Source: Boothiomyces macroporosus
Lineage: Eukaryota; Chytridiomycota; Chytridiomycetes; Rhizophydiales; Terramycetaceae
Reading direction: 5' to 3'
Assembly (NCBI GenBank): GCA_027604185.1
Contig: JADGKB010000066.1
Location: forward strand, 17,301 to 81,300
DNA: 64,000 bases
Shown: positions 32,726-43,438 of the stretch, piece by piece
How positions within the stretch are numbered: the first letter of the stretch is position 1
Layout of the letters: each line of letters starts with the position of its first letter
The notes under the pieces: model-generated
Told to the model about the DNA's origin: nothing
Seen by the model: the letters and a program-made list of their open reading frames with translations, nothing else
The model's database searches: none
Program-made: the position numbers and the translations under genes

Positions 32726-34441
32726 CTAATACTCCATGCGATCTTCCTTGCTCTTTTGCACTGTGACTTTTAATTTTGAATTATCTCCAAGTATTTTTCG
32801 TAGTGCGCGATAATCTTCCTTTGGCAAAGGCCACTCATTAGGTGCAAACTTTAGTTCTTTGAGAGAATCTTTTACGCCGTCCACAAAACGTAAAAATCCT
32901 TTGGTAGTAATGTCCGAGTTGCAGCTGAAATTAAAGTCCAAAATCCTGATACTCGATTCGATTACCCCAGGTATTAAGTTAATCAGATGGCTATCGTTTA
33001 GATTTGAGCAGCAACAGCCAAGATAGTTTAAATTGGTATTTTTCAAATGTGCGGATATTCTTTGGATATCATTATCAGTAAACTCAAATTCACTGATGTG
33101 CAGCTCTGTCAAAGTACTGTCTTTGTCTAGCCCTTCAAAGATTGACCAGCAATTAGTAATTTTAATCTCTGGGTCGTCGCAGTTGTCCGTCAGGTATATG
33201 GTTTCAACAGTACTGAACTTTAAATGCTTTCCAAGAATTTCAATTTGATCATCAACATCGTCTCCAAATTCAAACTCGATAGTTTTGAGCTTCGATCCTT
33301 TAGTAGCAACTATAAATTTACCCAAATTCTTCATCGAAAGTGGAATCGAGATTTCTCTTAAATTTGACCGATTGATATTATTGATCAGGGCTTCCTCTGC
33401 TTTTTTTGATAGTTCATGAATAGCGAATGATTCCAGTTTGGTATTTGGTAAATTTTCAATAAGAATGTGAAAGTAGTGCTCTTTAAAGTTATTATACATG
33501 ATGTTGAACTTGCAAAGTTTCGATTGTGATAGCTGTTCTGATAGCAGTTTTAATCCTGGAACTCCAATGCGATTGTAGCTTAAATTCAGGATTTTCAAGT
33601 TACAGTTGGGAAGGGTCTCTGCAATCGCTTTTGCCCCTCTATCAGTAACAACGTTTTCCTCCAGTTCAAGGGAGTGTATTAAGCAATTGGGTAGCTCCGC
33701 AGCAATTGCTGCAACCATATCATCATTTACATTACATTTACGGAGTGATAATTTCGTTAACTGAGTCTTTGAGACAATCGACGCAAACAGAGGGGTGCAT
33801 TGATTAAATAAACTGTAATTGAGGATTTCTAGCCGATTAATTGCTAGCTGCGGCATCATTTTAAACACCTTTTGCCAATCATCAAAGGCAGCGGCGTTTG
33901 TCTGGTCACCGACATTGAATTCGCTTTCAGCACCATCAGATTCACTTTTAACCGTCAGTGATTGCAACCCTGACATGAGATCTAGTATATCAGTAACATT
34001 GCGCAGATAAAAATCAGTGATATGGAGATTAGTGATTTTTTGCAAGTTGGATTGATCGATTTCCTTCCAATTGATATCAGATACATTATCACTGATCAAT
34101 TTTAAATTAATTGTATAAGCACTTGGAAGGTGAGCATGCAGCCGGGCAAATGCTCTTGGTTCCAAACTGAAGCTGTTAAATTTGAACACACTCTTCTTGA
34201 ACAATTTTAGTCTTTCAAAGCAGTCAGTTTGAGGTCCACTATCGTAATTCAAACCATGTTCCAAATCGTCGGATAAATAGACATTTCTGGAGTCATATTC
34301 AACTTGATGGGAAAGAGCTCTACAGAAATGCAGTAGTTTATAATAGTATTTGCAAGTGAGTGATAGGTATGGAATATCGTACAAATCTAGGTAATTGATG
34401 ATCCTGAACTGCAGTTCCGAGGGAAGTTGAATCAAATCCAT
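32726..34441 (-). CDS. F-box/LRR protein
   Basis: 571 residues, single exon. The F-box is LPSELQFRIINYLDLYDIPYLSLTCKYYYKLL at residues 6-37. At least ten leucine-rich repeats follow, the clearest being LELEENVVTDRGAKAIAETL and LNLSYNRIGVPGLKLLS (about 255-305). The end (DYRALRKILGDNSKLKV) matches the paralogues at 39.5, 41.5 and 47.7 kb. It probably selects a substrate for SCF ubiquitin ligase. No intron is needed. Confidence 0.8.
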   Translation of the reverse strand: MDLIQLPSELQFRIINYLDLYDIPYLSLTCKYYYKLLHFCRALSHQVEYDSRNVYLSDDLEHGLNYDSGPQTDCFERLKLFKKSVFKFNSFSLEPRAFARLHAHLPSAYTINLKLISDNVSDINWKEIDQSNLQKITNLHITDFYLRNVTDILDLMSGLQSLTVKSESDGAESEFNVGDQTNAAAFDDWQKVFKMMPQLAINRLEILNYSLFNQCTPLFASIVSKTQLTKLSLRKCNVNDDMVAAIAAELPNCLIHSLELEENVVTDRGAKAIAETLPNCNLKILNLSYNRIGVPGLKLLSEQLSQSKLCKFNIMYNNFKEHYFHILIENLPNTKLESFAIHELSKKAEEALINNINRSNLREISIPLSMKNLGKFIVATKGSKLKTIEFEFGDDVDDQIEILGKHLKFSTVETIYLTDNCDDPEIKITNCWSIFEGLDKDSTLTELHISEFEFTDNDIQRISAHLKNTNLNYLGCCCSNLNDSHLINLIPGVIESSIRILDFNFSCNSDITTKGFLRFVDGVKDSLKELKFAPNEWPLPKEDYRALRKILGDNSKLKVTVQKSKEDRMEY

Positions 34442-34737
34442 TGCCTGGAAATAAAGTTGGGAAAAGCAAGAAAAAATGGTGGCAACACATCCTTGGATTT
34501 CTAAATCAGGAAGGAGTTAGATTGATAATACTCTTTGATCTCCATATCCGCATCTCGTACAGTGAAACGAGTGTAGTCTCTAACTTTTTATGCCCAAGAA
34601 AATGTCTTATGTAATCGTCTATCTCCAGAGTTCTTTCCAACTAAAGGTTAATAGAAAAGATAAATTAAAACGAGAAATGAAATGTATAGCAAAGTGGAAG
34701 CGTTTACTCCCTCTTGCGGATAACAGATACCAGACGT

Positions 34738-36252
34738 TTATTCAAAGAAAAATTCCAACTTTTGGTTTTTAGGTATGCTAAACGGAAGTAGGCGAACAGC
34801 TCTATCTACTAACGTTTGGTCCATCAGACATCCTTTAAATTTGGCAGTACTCAAATTTGACTTTTTAACAGCAGCGGCAAACGTTAGGATATCATCAACA
34901 TCTATATCTGGATTAAATGAAAAATCCACATAGGCTAATTTGGATTTGGCTATCCCAGTTTGAAGTATTGTCAAAATTTGTGGAGATAGATTGGCATGGG
35001 TAATGGACAGGGAAGAGAAATTAGTCGTCCTAAGTGATTCTGAAAATAATGTCGCTGCCTCGATAGAAAGCTGGATATTGGAAAGTTCCAGGTATTGATC
35101 ATCAGCGATCCTTTTTGACGCCAGCATTGCAAGAAATTTCCCGTCATTCAGAATTACATTGGTAAATGATTTGATTTGTAAAGAATAAGCTGAATTGATT
35201 GTACGATTAGGAGTTGATCTTGCAAACATATTTACAACATTTTTCCTATCCCTTATACACTTTGTGAAACACTCAAATGCTAATTCCGGACTACCTTCAA
35301 ACCAAATTTCCCAAAAATTGAAAACTCGTCCACTAATTGTTTCATCTAACAACCAATTCCAATTATCTTGCTCTATATACACCCCTATTCTGTTTCTGAA
35401 TTCATTTGAGCGGTCAGAGTAAGGCAATTTGTCAACATATAGTTCTCCTAGACCACTTTTCAGCTTATCATAAAATCTAGTAAATAGAAATGCCTTCGTA
35501 GTATCCAGTGTTTCAATTAAATGAATTAGTGAAGCTGATTGGAATAAACCAACATCAATTATCTGTAAATTCGGAAACAAATTCTTTTCTGGAAAACGCG
35601 GTAAAAGAAAGTCTTCAAAAAAGTCTCCACCATGAAATCCGATGAGTTTGATTGACTTTAGTCTAGCGCTGAAATCCTTGTTAAAGAATACTTGTAGTGG
35701 TAGGTGCCGGGTGAGCTGTATTGCCAGATATTCGATTCTTGAATGTTCTAAAACCTGAGAAAGTAGGTCCCAAGAACCACTTGGCATAACCCCCTGTAGT
35801 TTAATGTGCGTCAATGAATCCAACTGAAATTTCCTCTCGAATAACCCAATCTGTTCTAAAAATTCTAATTGCAGCTCCAATCCTGTAACTTTAGATAAAT
35901 TGAACGACAGTCGATCCAATTCATTCTTATTGATGAGAAATAACTCGAACGTAGGTGGTAGATCCTTTTCCAATGCAATGAATCGATCAATTGGAATGAT
36001 AATCTTTTTAAACTGAAACTTGAATCCCGATGTTTGATATGCTTTGATTGCGGCACTTTCTCCTTGTCGAAGATCCAGTATCGGCCATATACACTCTGTG
36101 GGTGTCTGACCAACCATCTTGCCAAATGCAGAGAGTAAATCGTCCTTGGCTGTAAATGACAACTGTAGCATTTCCCTTGTATTTAAATGGTGAAAGACAA
36201 TTTGTAGGACATCGAATGGCAAATCTTGCACTAGCATATTTGAATGGGGCAT
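34738..36252 (-). CDS. F-box/LRR protein, divergent
   Basis: 504 residues, single exon. F-box-like start (LPFDVLQIVFHHLNTREMLQLSFTAKDDL). The leucine-rich repeats are recognisable mainly in the last third (YVDFSFNPDIDVDDILTFAA). It lacks the common RxILGD end of the close paralogues. Same strand as the previous LRR gene, 296 nt from it. Role as an SCF adaptor is inferred from the family. Confidence 0.7.
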   Translation of the reverse strand: MPHSNMLVQDLPFDVLQIVFHHLNTREMLQLSFTAKDDLLSAFGKMVGQTPTECIWPILDLRQGESAAIKAYQTSGFKFQFKKIIIPIDRFIALEKDLPPTFELFLINKNELDRLSFNLSKVTGLELQLEFLEQIGLFERKFQLDSLTHIKLQGVMPSGSWDLLSQVLEHSRIEYLAIQLTRHLPLQVFFNKDFSARLKSIKLIGFHGGDFFEDFLLPRFPEKNLFPNLQIIDVGLFQSASLIHLIETLDTTKAFLFTRFYDKLKSGLGELYVDKLPYSDRSNEFRNRIGVYIEQDNWNWLLDETISGRVFNFWEIWFEGSPELAFECFTKCIRDRKNVVNMFARSTPNRTINSAYSLQIKSFTNVILNDGKFLAMLASKRIADDQYLELSNIQLSIEAATLFSESLRTTNFSSLSITHANLSPQILTILQTGIAKSKLAYVDFSFNPDIDVDDILTFAAAVKKSNLSTAKFKGCLMDQTLVDRAVRLLPFSIPKNQKLEFFFE

Positions 36253-36334
36253 GATTTTTCGAAAAGCACGAAATTTGAATTGTACTCGTGGCGTTAAATA
36301 GGATGAACTACAAATAACCCAAAAGTCTGGGTGA

Positions 36335-37192
36335 TTAATTTATTGATAAATTTACAATTCCCGGAATAGAATAGAAATTGTCGCTTCCATAGTCCTGAAC
36401 CCTAGGATCTTCAAGAAGGACTTTGACTACTTTAAAGTGCTTGTTGAGTGAAGCATACCGTACTGCAAATTGGTTATCCGCGCTTGGGTCCACTCGAGGA
36501 TCTTTTAATAGCAATTTGACAATATCCAAATGTCCGTTTTTAGCTGCCATTCTAATTGGGCAGTTGTTTGAGACTGCAGGATCTACCCGGCTATCATTCA
36601 ACAAAAGTTCTAGCATATCGAGATATCCATTGTACGCTGCTGCTGTTATTGCACGATTACGCGCATAAGTTGGGTCAACTAGTGGAGATTGCAATAAATA
36701 CTTTGCAGAGAGATAATAACCGAGGAAACAACTTCTAAGGAATACAAAATCCCTATTTTCTAGCTGTGCCAAATCTAAACTTTGCAATACCATTAGACTG
36801 GCCTCGTCTCCTAATTTGGTTTGTAAGATATATGATTTAGTTTTGCAAGACACAAGATTCCAATCGATTCTTTCCAGTTCCTTATATTGCCGCAAATGAG
36901 CTAATTGAAGAGCGGTGTAATCCCAGTCATTGACTACTCGGTTCAATTTCATATACATTGAATAGTCTACCGCGGAATACTTTTCCAGTGATTTCTGATA
37001 AAGCCAGTCTTTGGCATCAATCGCCCGTATGGGATCGTATGGCCAATCCCCATAAATAGACTGGAAATAATATATGGAGTTGATTGTTGGAACAAATGCA
37101 AGTGTTGATTGAAATGCAAAATAGAGCAAATAATATTCATGTAAAGTCAAGTAGTTTGATATTAGTAAAAGCTCGTTTTCTATCCTGTTCAT
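36335..37192 (-). CDS. Ankyrin-repeat protein
   Basis: 285 residues from the ATG at 37192. An upstream in-frame GTG is not used. The N-terminal 40 residues (IENELLLISNYLTLHEYYLLYFAF) look like a weak F-box-type helix bundle. The C-terminal half has three to four ankyrin-like repeats (AAYNGYLDMLELLLNDSRVDP, AAKNGHLDIVKLLLKDPRVDP). This DPRVDP-type ankyrin repeat is common in large families of amoebae, giant viruses and chytrids. A protein-binding adaptor, perhaps for ubiquitin ligases as with its LRR neighbours. Starts of this gene and DNAAF3 are about 145 nt apart and divergent. Confidence 0.75.
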   Translation of the reverse strand: MNRIENELLLISNYLTLHEYYLLYFAFQSTLAFVPTINSIYYFQSIYGDWPYDPIRAIDAKDWLYQKSLEKYSAVDYSMYMKLNRVVNDWDYTALQLAHLRQYKELERIDWNLVSCKTKSYILQTKLGDEASLMVLQSLDLAQLENRDFVFLRSCFLGYYLSAKYLLQSPLVDPTYARNRAITAAAYNGYLDMLELLLNDSRVDPAVSNNCPIRMAAKNGHLDIVKLLLKDPRVDPSADNQFAVRYASLNKHFKVVKVLLEDPRVQDYGSDNFYSIPGIVNLSIN

Positions 37193-37336
37193 TTGAAGGG
37201 AAAAATGAAAAAGTGTGGCCACTGATTAACCCAACACTGAATCAAAATACCTAGAGTATAGTGCGTATAAAGCGACAAGAACACTCCAGAATTCAGACTA
37301 ACGCGTGAAAACAAACAAACCGTGTTTACTTTTCTC

Positions 37337-38790
37337 ATGAACAAACTGCAAGGAATTGGATCAACATCTCTTTATGGATTCACTCCAGCAATTAATTTGA
37401 TTGATAAAACCCCGCAAGGACCTGTCAACATCCTACTAGCAAATACTAGTGATATTCGACACGTTTATCCAACCATTGCAGCAAACCCGCAATCTGAAAT
37501 CAATTTCTATATAATAGAGCCGCAATCGACAGTCAACTGCCGCAACTTGTTGCTTTTTAATCTCTTTGTGACTGAAGATGAAATATCTGTACAAGGTACA
37601 TAGTATTAACCCAGAACAAGTGGAAATGTTTCTCGATCTATACAATAATACCTCAATCAGCGAGCGCACTTTTGACTACATTATCAGCGCTTCCAAATCA
37701 CTCATCAAAACCATCACAGATAGCAAAGGGATCCTTCACGACATGATATCTCTATCATATCTGAAATATCGCGAAAGAGACGATTTGGAATTTGTTTTAA
37801 AGTTTTACCTTTCAAAACCATTTGAAGTTTCTACTCTATGGGATACCAGATTACGAACTTTGTTGCGTTCAAGGTACGATTCAAGGGACAATGTGTTTGA
37901 CTGGGACTACAATATGAAGCTTTTAGATTCAGATCCAAGGAAAAAGTATATACACAAGAAACAGTATTGTAAGTGGAGAAATACAGGGTCTTGGTATTTG
38001 CTCCGATCTAATCAAACCAAAGTAAATAAAACTATGGCTACAGTGGATATAATGAAAATCGATGGAGTAGGTGTAGCCAAGTATGGTGTATTCAGCGATA
38101 TAGTACTAGGACCATTTCAATGTTTTGGCATTGAAACTGAAAACCAAAAACTGCTCAAGCTGGAAAATGATAGACCTACTCAAGTAATATCCACTAATCT
38201 AGACTGTTCAAGAAATTATGGAATGGAACATCAGAGATTGGATTTGTAAAACGAGGGGAATTTCTGTTGTTGGTAAATTGTTTTTAAATGTTGAACCTGA
38301 AGAAAAGATTGTGGAGGAAAAGAGTGGGGAAATGAATGATGAAAAGATTGTGGAAATAACGGGTGAGATGGAAGCGAATAAAATAGCTGAAAATGAAATT
38401 GGCCCAGAAAATGGCACTGTTGATCAACCAGAATCAATTCCACTTGAAGATAATTCGATTGCCCTTCAAAACCAAGAACAGGGAACCACACAGTACAACA
38501 AACCACCAGTAAAGCTGCATCTTCTTCCTTGCGATCCAGCGGCTACATTCAACAAACCGAAAACACTAAAATTTGACGTAATTTATCTTGGTTCCAGTAT
38601 CGCCCATAGGCTGCAAGATGTAAACAAAATCAAAAAAGGAGATTCCAAGGTCTATGTAGAGTTGATCGATGGTGTGTTTGAAATCGGTAAAGAAGAAAGA
38701 AAAATGTACAAGGACAAGATAATTGATATTGGCAAGGCACAAGGGTTGAACATTGTGAAAGAAACAAAAGATTATCTTTTATTCCAATAA
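37337..38790 (+). CDS. DNAAF3: Dynein axonemal assembly factor 3
   Basis: Two 19-nt introns (37596-37614, 38184-38202) give 471 residues. The N-terminal block (GSTSLYGFTPAINL; VNILLANTSDIRHVYPTIA; INFYIIE) and the central block (RLRTLLRSRYDSRDNVFDWDYNMKL; KKQYCKWRNTGSW; YGVFSDIVLGPFQCFGIE) match DNAAF3. An acidic low-complexity insert of about 100 residues follows, then a conserved end (FDVIYLGSSIAHRL...VELIDGVFEIGKEERK). It acts in the cytosol to preassemble inner and outer dynein arms. Its presence means the organism builds a motile flagellum. Confidence 0.88.
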
Positions 38791-39095
38791 AGTATTGATG
38801 AGTGACTAGGATATAGTATTGCTCTGTTCACCAACGATTTAATACTTGTAAACTACAAAGAACACTCTATTCAATTAGTGACCAGATGAAACTAAATACT
38901 CAACCCTGCAGATAAATGACTATGGTAGATTTAGAGACCACTAGCCTGATTATAGAGGAGCTTCTAAAAGAATTTGAATTTCCAAATAATCGGAAATTTT
39001 TCAAAGCTTAGCCAACCGATTTCAATTAACGCAAGTACTCTATAAAGCAATATAATAGTCTGATATTTTAGCAACGCTTTTGAGTTGCAAAATAA
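38791..39095. other. Intergenic spacer
   Basis: Holds only short open frames (a 31-codon one at about 38917). I see no gene or repeat. Confidence 0.4.
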
Positions 39096-39179
39096 GTGAT
39101 TATTATCCAAATTAGAATAGCTTTGGTGAATCTAAAAAGTATAGAATCGAAAGCAAGACGGGCTTTGATGTTCAAAGTA

Positions 39180-39438
39180 TACCGCGATAATCTTGATTCT
39201 GTTTTTGTATACTCTAAGCGTGGTGTTAAAGCAAGCATCTTGTGTACACTATCGGCTGTATTTCTCATTGTGGTTCAAATCATTTCCACCAGTTGATTGT
39301 AGAGGCAGAGCCGTGACACTGTACATATTTTCGTATCTAAGCCAAGTTTGCTTGGATATCTACCAGATAATCAAGATTTCTATCCTATCGCTGCTGCTGG
39401 AAGTTCAATTGCCAAAATCACGAAATATTTTCTGTTAA
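39180..39438 (+). pseudogene. Frameshifted fragment of an orphan 7TM gene
   Basis: Residues LDSVFVYSKRGVKASILCT and VQIIS in one frame, and then CRGRAVTLYIFSYLSQVCLDIYQ in another, match the 7TM protein at 46.7 kb (LDSIFVYSKKG...; CKGRSLTLYIFSYSSQLCLDIYQ). The frame changes near 39285-39292, where about six residues present in the intact copy are missing. Only the second to fourth helices remain; the rest of the gene is absent. It is a dead paralogue. Confidence 0.8.
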
Positions 39439-39536
39439 GGTATTATGCGTCTAACCTTAGGATGGCTTAACTTTTATGATTTGCTTTGGCACTCGGTTCA
39501 AAAGTATTTGTACCAGTGGATTTTGAAGATTTTTTC

Positions 39537-41225
39537 ATGAATCTTGCAAACTTGCCAACAGAAATTCAGGAACAGATTATCAATTATTTGAATATCAATG
39601 ACCTAGCTTTTTTATCACTCGTCAACAAGTACTACAACACTCTGTTGGGCCGCTACCGATTTCTTCAGTTAAAGGATCTGTCGCAATTCCTCTTTCTCCG
39701 CAATTTACAATTATTACTGGCAGAGGATAAATACTCTATGAATGCAGGGGGAATTAGTCCTGCTGAAGATCTCCTACTACAACACATGGATTATCTTCGA
39801 CAGTTGACGACAGGCATTTTCAAATTTCACCTAATAGCAATGGGAGGAATATTGTTTGAAAAGTTACACAACCATCTGCCGAATTCGAAGTGGATATCTT
39901 TAGTTTTGAACACCCATTCTTCAGGTGTTATCCCTTGGGATAATATAGACGGAAAAGGTTTGAAGAAAATAATGAAACTGCATCTTTATACAAATAGCCA
40001 ATTATTTCACGGCGCATTAACGAATCTACACAGATTCACTGGATTACAGGAATTAATACTGGATCGGTCTATGTGGGGTCCAGCATATTTAATCGACTGG
40101 GCAACAATTTTTCATTCAGTTATTGAAAATAGCATTGACCAATTATCGATACTGGGAAGAAACTTATTCGGCAACGCAGCAGTAATATTTGCGAGCTTCG
40201 TGGGAAAATCAAATTTGACAACACTGAATATTTCAAACTGTGCAGTTAATGATCCTATAGTGATGGAATTGTCAAAAAACCTGTCGGAAACGAAGTTGGA
40301 GAAATTAAAACTAAATGGAAACAATATAACTGATAGTGGTGCAATCGCATTGGCAAAAGGTCTAGCTCATTCAAAGTTGAATCACTTGGATTTGAGCTAC
40401 AACCGAATTGGAAGAGAAGGGCTATGCAAACTTTCGGAAGCCATTCCACTGTCCAAACTAAATTATTTTGAAATAGAGGCAAATGACCATCAACCGGATG
40501 ATCTTGCAGAGCTATACAAAGTTCTTGACAATTCATGTTTAGTTGAGCTAAAAGTACCTGAAGGCGGACCGTTATCGGAAAACGCATTAATTAATTCAAT
40601 TAATAGGTCCAAAGTAGAAGAACTGGAAGTCAACATCTCGCCAGATAATTTAGGTGCTCTCTTTGTTGCACTACAAGGCTCAGCTGTCAAGAAATTAACA
40701 TTAGCCTTTGAAGATGCTATTGTGGAGAGAATCGATATAGTGTCACAGTTCCTCGGTACGTGTACAGTAAAGGAGCTGTATTTTAATACCAATTTTACTT
40801 ACAGTTCGGATGAGGTATCTTGCTCGAAATTATTTGTCAACCAAAGCAAGACTGGATCTTTGACGTTGTTGGACATTTCCGATATTGCACTTGATGGAAA
40901 AGAATTTAACATGATTGCAAATCAATTACCAAATACCAACCTGGAAGCGTTGGAAATACTTTACCCAGATATCTCAGATGCTGACCTTTATAATTTGGGG
41001 GTTAATATTGCTCAGTCAGCACTAGTGTCTTTTACTCTCTGTGCTACAGCATATACAAACTACAGGCTTACCTCTGAAGGTGTAATTGAATTCATAAAAA
41101 CCGTCAATGGTACTCGATTGCGACATCTTGAATTCAGTAGCTCTAACCTTTCCAAACAAGACCACCGAAAGATTAGGGACATACTAGGAAACTCGCCTTC
41201 TTTAGTAATATATTTTGGAAGTTAA
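39537..41225 (+). CDS. F-box/LRR protein
   Basis: 562 residues from ATG 39537. F-box LPTEIQEQIINYLNINDLAFLSLVNKYYNTLL at residues 6-37. Leucine-rich repeats include LKLNGNNITDSGAIALAKGL and LDLSYNRIGREGLCKLSEA. It ends with HRKIRDILGNSPSLVIYF. It forms a tight paralogue set with the genes at 41.5 and 47.7 kb, with the same order of insertions, so tandem duplication is likely. SCF adaptor by family. No intron. Confidence 0.82.
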   Translation: MNLANLPTEIQEQIINYLNINDLAFLSLVNKYYNTLLGRYRFLQLKDLSQFLFLRNLQLLLAEDKYSMNAGGISPAEDLLLQHMDYLRQLTTGIFKFHLIAMGGILFEKLHNHLPNSKWISLVLNTHSSGVIPWDNIDGKGLKKIMKLHLYTNSQLFHGALTNLHRFTGLQELILDRSMWGPAYLIDWATIFHSVIENSIDQLSILGRNLFGNAAVIFASFVGKSNLTTLNISNCAVNDPIVMELSKNLSETKLEKLKLNGNNITDSGAIALAKGLAHSKLNHLDLSYNRIGREGLCKLSEAIPLSKLNYFEIEANDHQPDDLAELYKVLDNSCLVELKVPEGGPLSENALINSINRSKVEELEVNISPDNLGALFVALQGSAVKKLTLAFEDAIVERIDIVSQFLGTCTVKELYFNTNFTYSSDEVSCSKLFVNQSKTGSLTLLDISDIALDGKEFNMIANQLPNTNLEALEILYPDISDADLYNLGVNIAQSALVSFTLCATAYTNYRLTSEGVIEFIKTVNGTRLRHLEFSSSNLSKQDHRKIRDILGNSPSLVIYFGS

Positions 41226-41528
41226 TTATTATACCTAGTGCTTGAAAAAAAAGTGTGTAAGAATACTACCAAGCAGTTCCTAATTCTCAATATTGAAATA
41301 GGCTATACATTAGAACCAACCAATTTGTGGATATTTATTCGTGAGGTATCAATCTAATTGATGAGTCTTTCATGGTCGCGCTCAAAATCTCTTTGTACAT
41401 ACAACTGTGCGAGCTATACGCCTAGATGCCTATTTTGAACCTCAGATCGTAATGTATATCCCTAATCCAATTTGCTCGTAAAATCCCACATTGAGTAATG
41501 TGGCTTGTCAAAAAAATTCTTTCTCAAA

Positions 41529-43199
41529 ATGATATTACTACTACCCTATGATATACAACTAAAGGTGTTTAATTACTTGGACGTAATCGACCTGCCATTC
41601 ATATCACTCGCCAACAAATATTATTACGATTTATTATCTGCTTACAGAGTATTTGGACGATCCAACGTTTTTCTAATGGGAAACCGTCTTGATTTACAAC
41701 TGGCAGAAGATTGGGATAACTATCGACCTGCTCCAACGGAATCGCATCTAGTAAGAGACAAAATTAAAGTTCAATTGGCATCCCAACTTGAGCCTTTGGT
41801 GAAAGGGATCTATAAATTTCAAGATGTTGCAATAGGCGGTGAACTGTTTGCAAAGTTGCACAAATATTTACCGCAATCAGTACGGATGGAGTTGAATATC
41901 ACTTGTAAATCTAAAGCCAGGATTAATTGGGATGCAGTGAGCGACAGCGCAATGGAAAAAATTACTTATCTAAAGCTGATTGGACAAAGCAGGAATGGAA
42001 CGAATATACTAAAACACTTGAATAGGATGACCAACTTGAAAGATGTACTAGTCGATGGAGTATTAGAATCACATGATCTTAAAACTCTGTGGGATGTGAT
42101 TTTCAACGTGTTGCGAAATACTCAAGCGACAGCCCTAGAGATTTTAAATAATCCACATATAAATCAATGTGCGCAGTTATTGGCTTCAATGATCCCTTCA
42201 TCAAATTTACAAGACTTGACTGTGTGTTGCTGTGATATTGAAGATGAATTTGTACAGACAATAGCCAAAACATTGCCAGATTCGAAATTAAAGATATTGA
42301 ATTTTCAGGATAACGAAACGATCACGGATATTGGCTATACAGCTCTCGCTGAGATGCTGCCCAAATCAAAAGTAAAGACATTAAATCTCGCTAGCAATAC
42401 GCTGATCGTAGAAGATGTTGAAATACTGAGCGAGGCACTGCAGCATTCACAAGTGACAGAATTATATATGAGCTCAGACTATGATGATGTTCTATCACCA
42501 TTGTACGAGAATCTACATAATCTGAAAATTCAATGGTTGGATATATCCATCCCCGGGACTGCATCAGAAGAATCATTGATCAATTCTATAGCGCAATCTC
42601 ATTTGGAATCCATAGATATAGATATTGATGTGGATAATTTGGATGAGTTCTTGAAAGAAGCAACCAAATCTAAATTGCAGGAAATCAGATTTATTGCTTC
42701 AGTAGATGTACAAGAACGAGTAGATATAATTGCTACACATATTAAAGATACCCCGCTAAAGAAACTTGGAATTTACCAAGGATGCGGTGTGGAAAAGACT
42801 CTGGTTGATTGCTTTTCACTATTGAGCAATTTAACCAAGGAAACTCCACTAACAGAATTGGATTTATCAGGGTTAATTGTAAAAAGAGAAGATATCACCC
42901 TGATATTCCTTCAGCTACCGTTTACAAATCTGACACTGTTTAAAATCTATTGCCCCGAAATGACAGATAAGGAATTGGATAATTTAATACCAGCAATCAA
43001 CCTGTCGTCCTTGAAGTATTTATTAATAGGTGGAAGACCAAAAGTGTCTGGACCCGCAGTAGTTAGATTTATTTCTAGATTGAATAATCGCATGTTTAGG
43101 AAACTGATAATGGAAGGTGTGATACTGACCAAGGAGGAAAAACGGAGCATAAGAAAAGTGCTGGGAGACTATCCCAAGTTTACTGTGACTTTTACCTAG
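41529..43199 (+). CDS. F-box/LRR protein
   Basis: 556 residues from ATG 41529; an upstream in-frame TTG is not a start. F-box LLPYDIQLKVFNYLDVIDLPFISLANKYYYDLL. Leucine-rich repeats include LNFQDNETITDIGYTALAEML and LNLASNTLIVEDVEILSEAL. End KRSIRKVLGDYPKFTVTF. Direct neighbour of, and in tandem with, the LRR gene at 39.5 kb. Confidence 0.82.
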   Translation: MILLLPYDIQLKVFNYLDVIDLPFISLANKYYYDLLSAYRVFGRSNVFLMGNRLDLQLAEDWDNYRPAPTESHLVRDKIKVQLASQLEPLVKGIYKFQDVAIGGELFAKLHKYLPQSVRMELNITCKSKARINWDAVSDSAMEKITYLKLIGQSRNGTNILKHLNRMTNLKDVLVDGVLESHDLKTLWDVIFNVLRNTQATALEILNNPHINQCAQLLASMIPSSNLQDLTVCCCDIEDEFVQTIAKTLPDSKLKILNFQDNETITDIGYTALAEMLPKSKVKTLNLASNTLIVEDVEILSEALQHSQVTELYMSSDYDDVLSPLYENLHNLKIQWLDISIPGTASEESLINSIAQSHLESIDIDIDVDNLDEFLKEATKSKLQEIRFIASVDVQERVDIIATHIKDTPLKKLGIYQGCGVEKTLVDCFSLLSNLTKETPLTELDLSGLIVKREDITLIFLQLPFTNLTLFKIYCPEMTDKELDNLIPAINLSSLKYLLIGGRPKVSGPAVVRFISRLNNRMFRKLIMEGVILTKEEKRSIRKVLGDYPKFTVTFT

Positions 43200-43438
43200 A
43201 TATCAATATAATTGCTGTAAAATTACAAGTTATATTTGACTTTTTGAAGTTGAAGCTAATGAGGAAATTGTTTTCTACCTTGCTTGAGTGTGGAATGTGT
43301 TCAACGCGTATCTATTACTTGAATGGTAGTCAGGTAATTAGTCTTGATATTAACCAGCGATCCCAAAGTCAAATCAATTTACACTACAGTTAAGGTGGTA
43401 AATATTTGGATAAGAAATTGAAATAATTCTTTCCCAAA

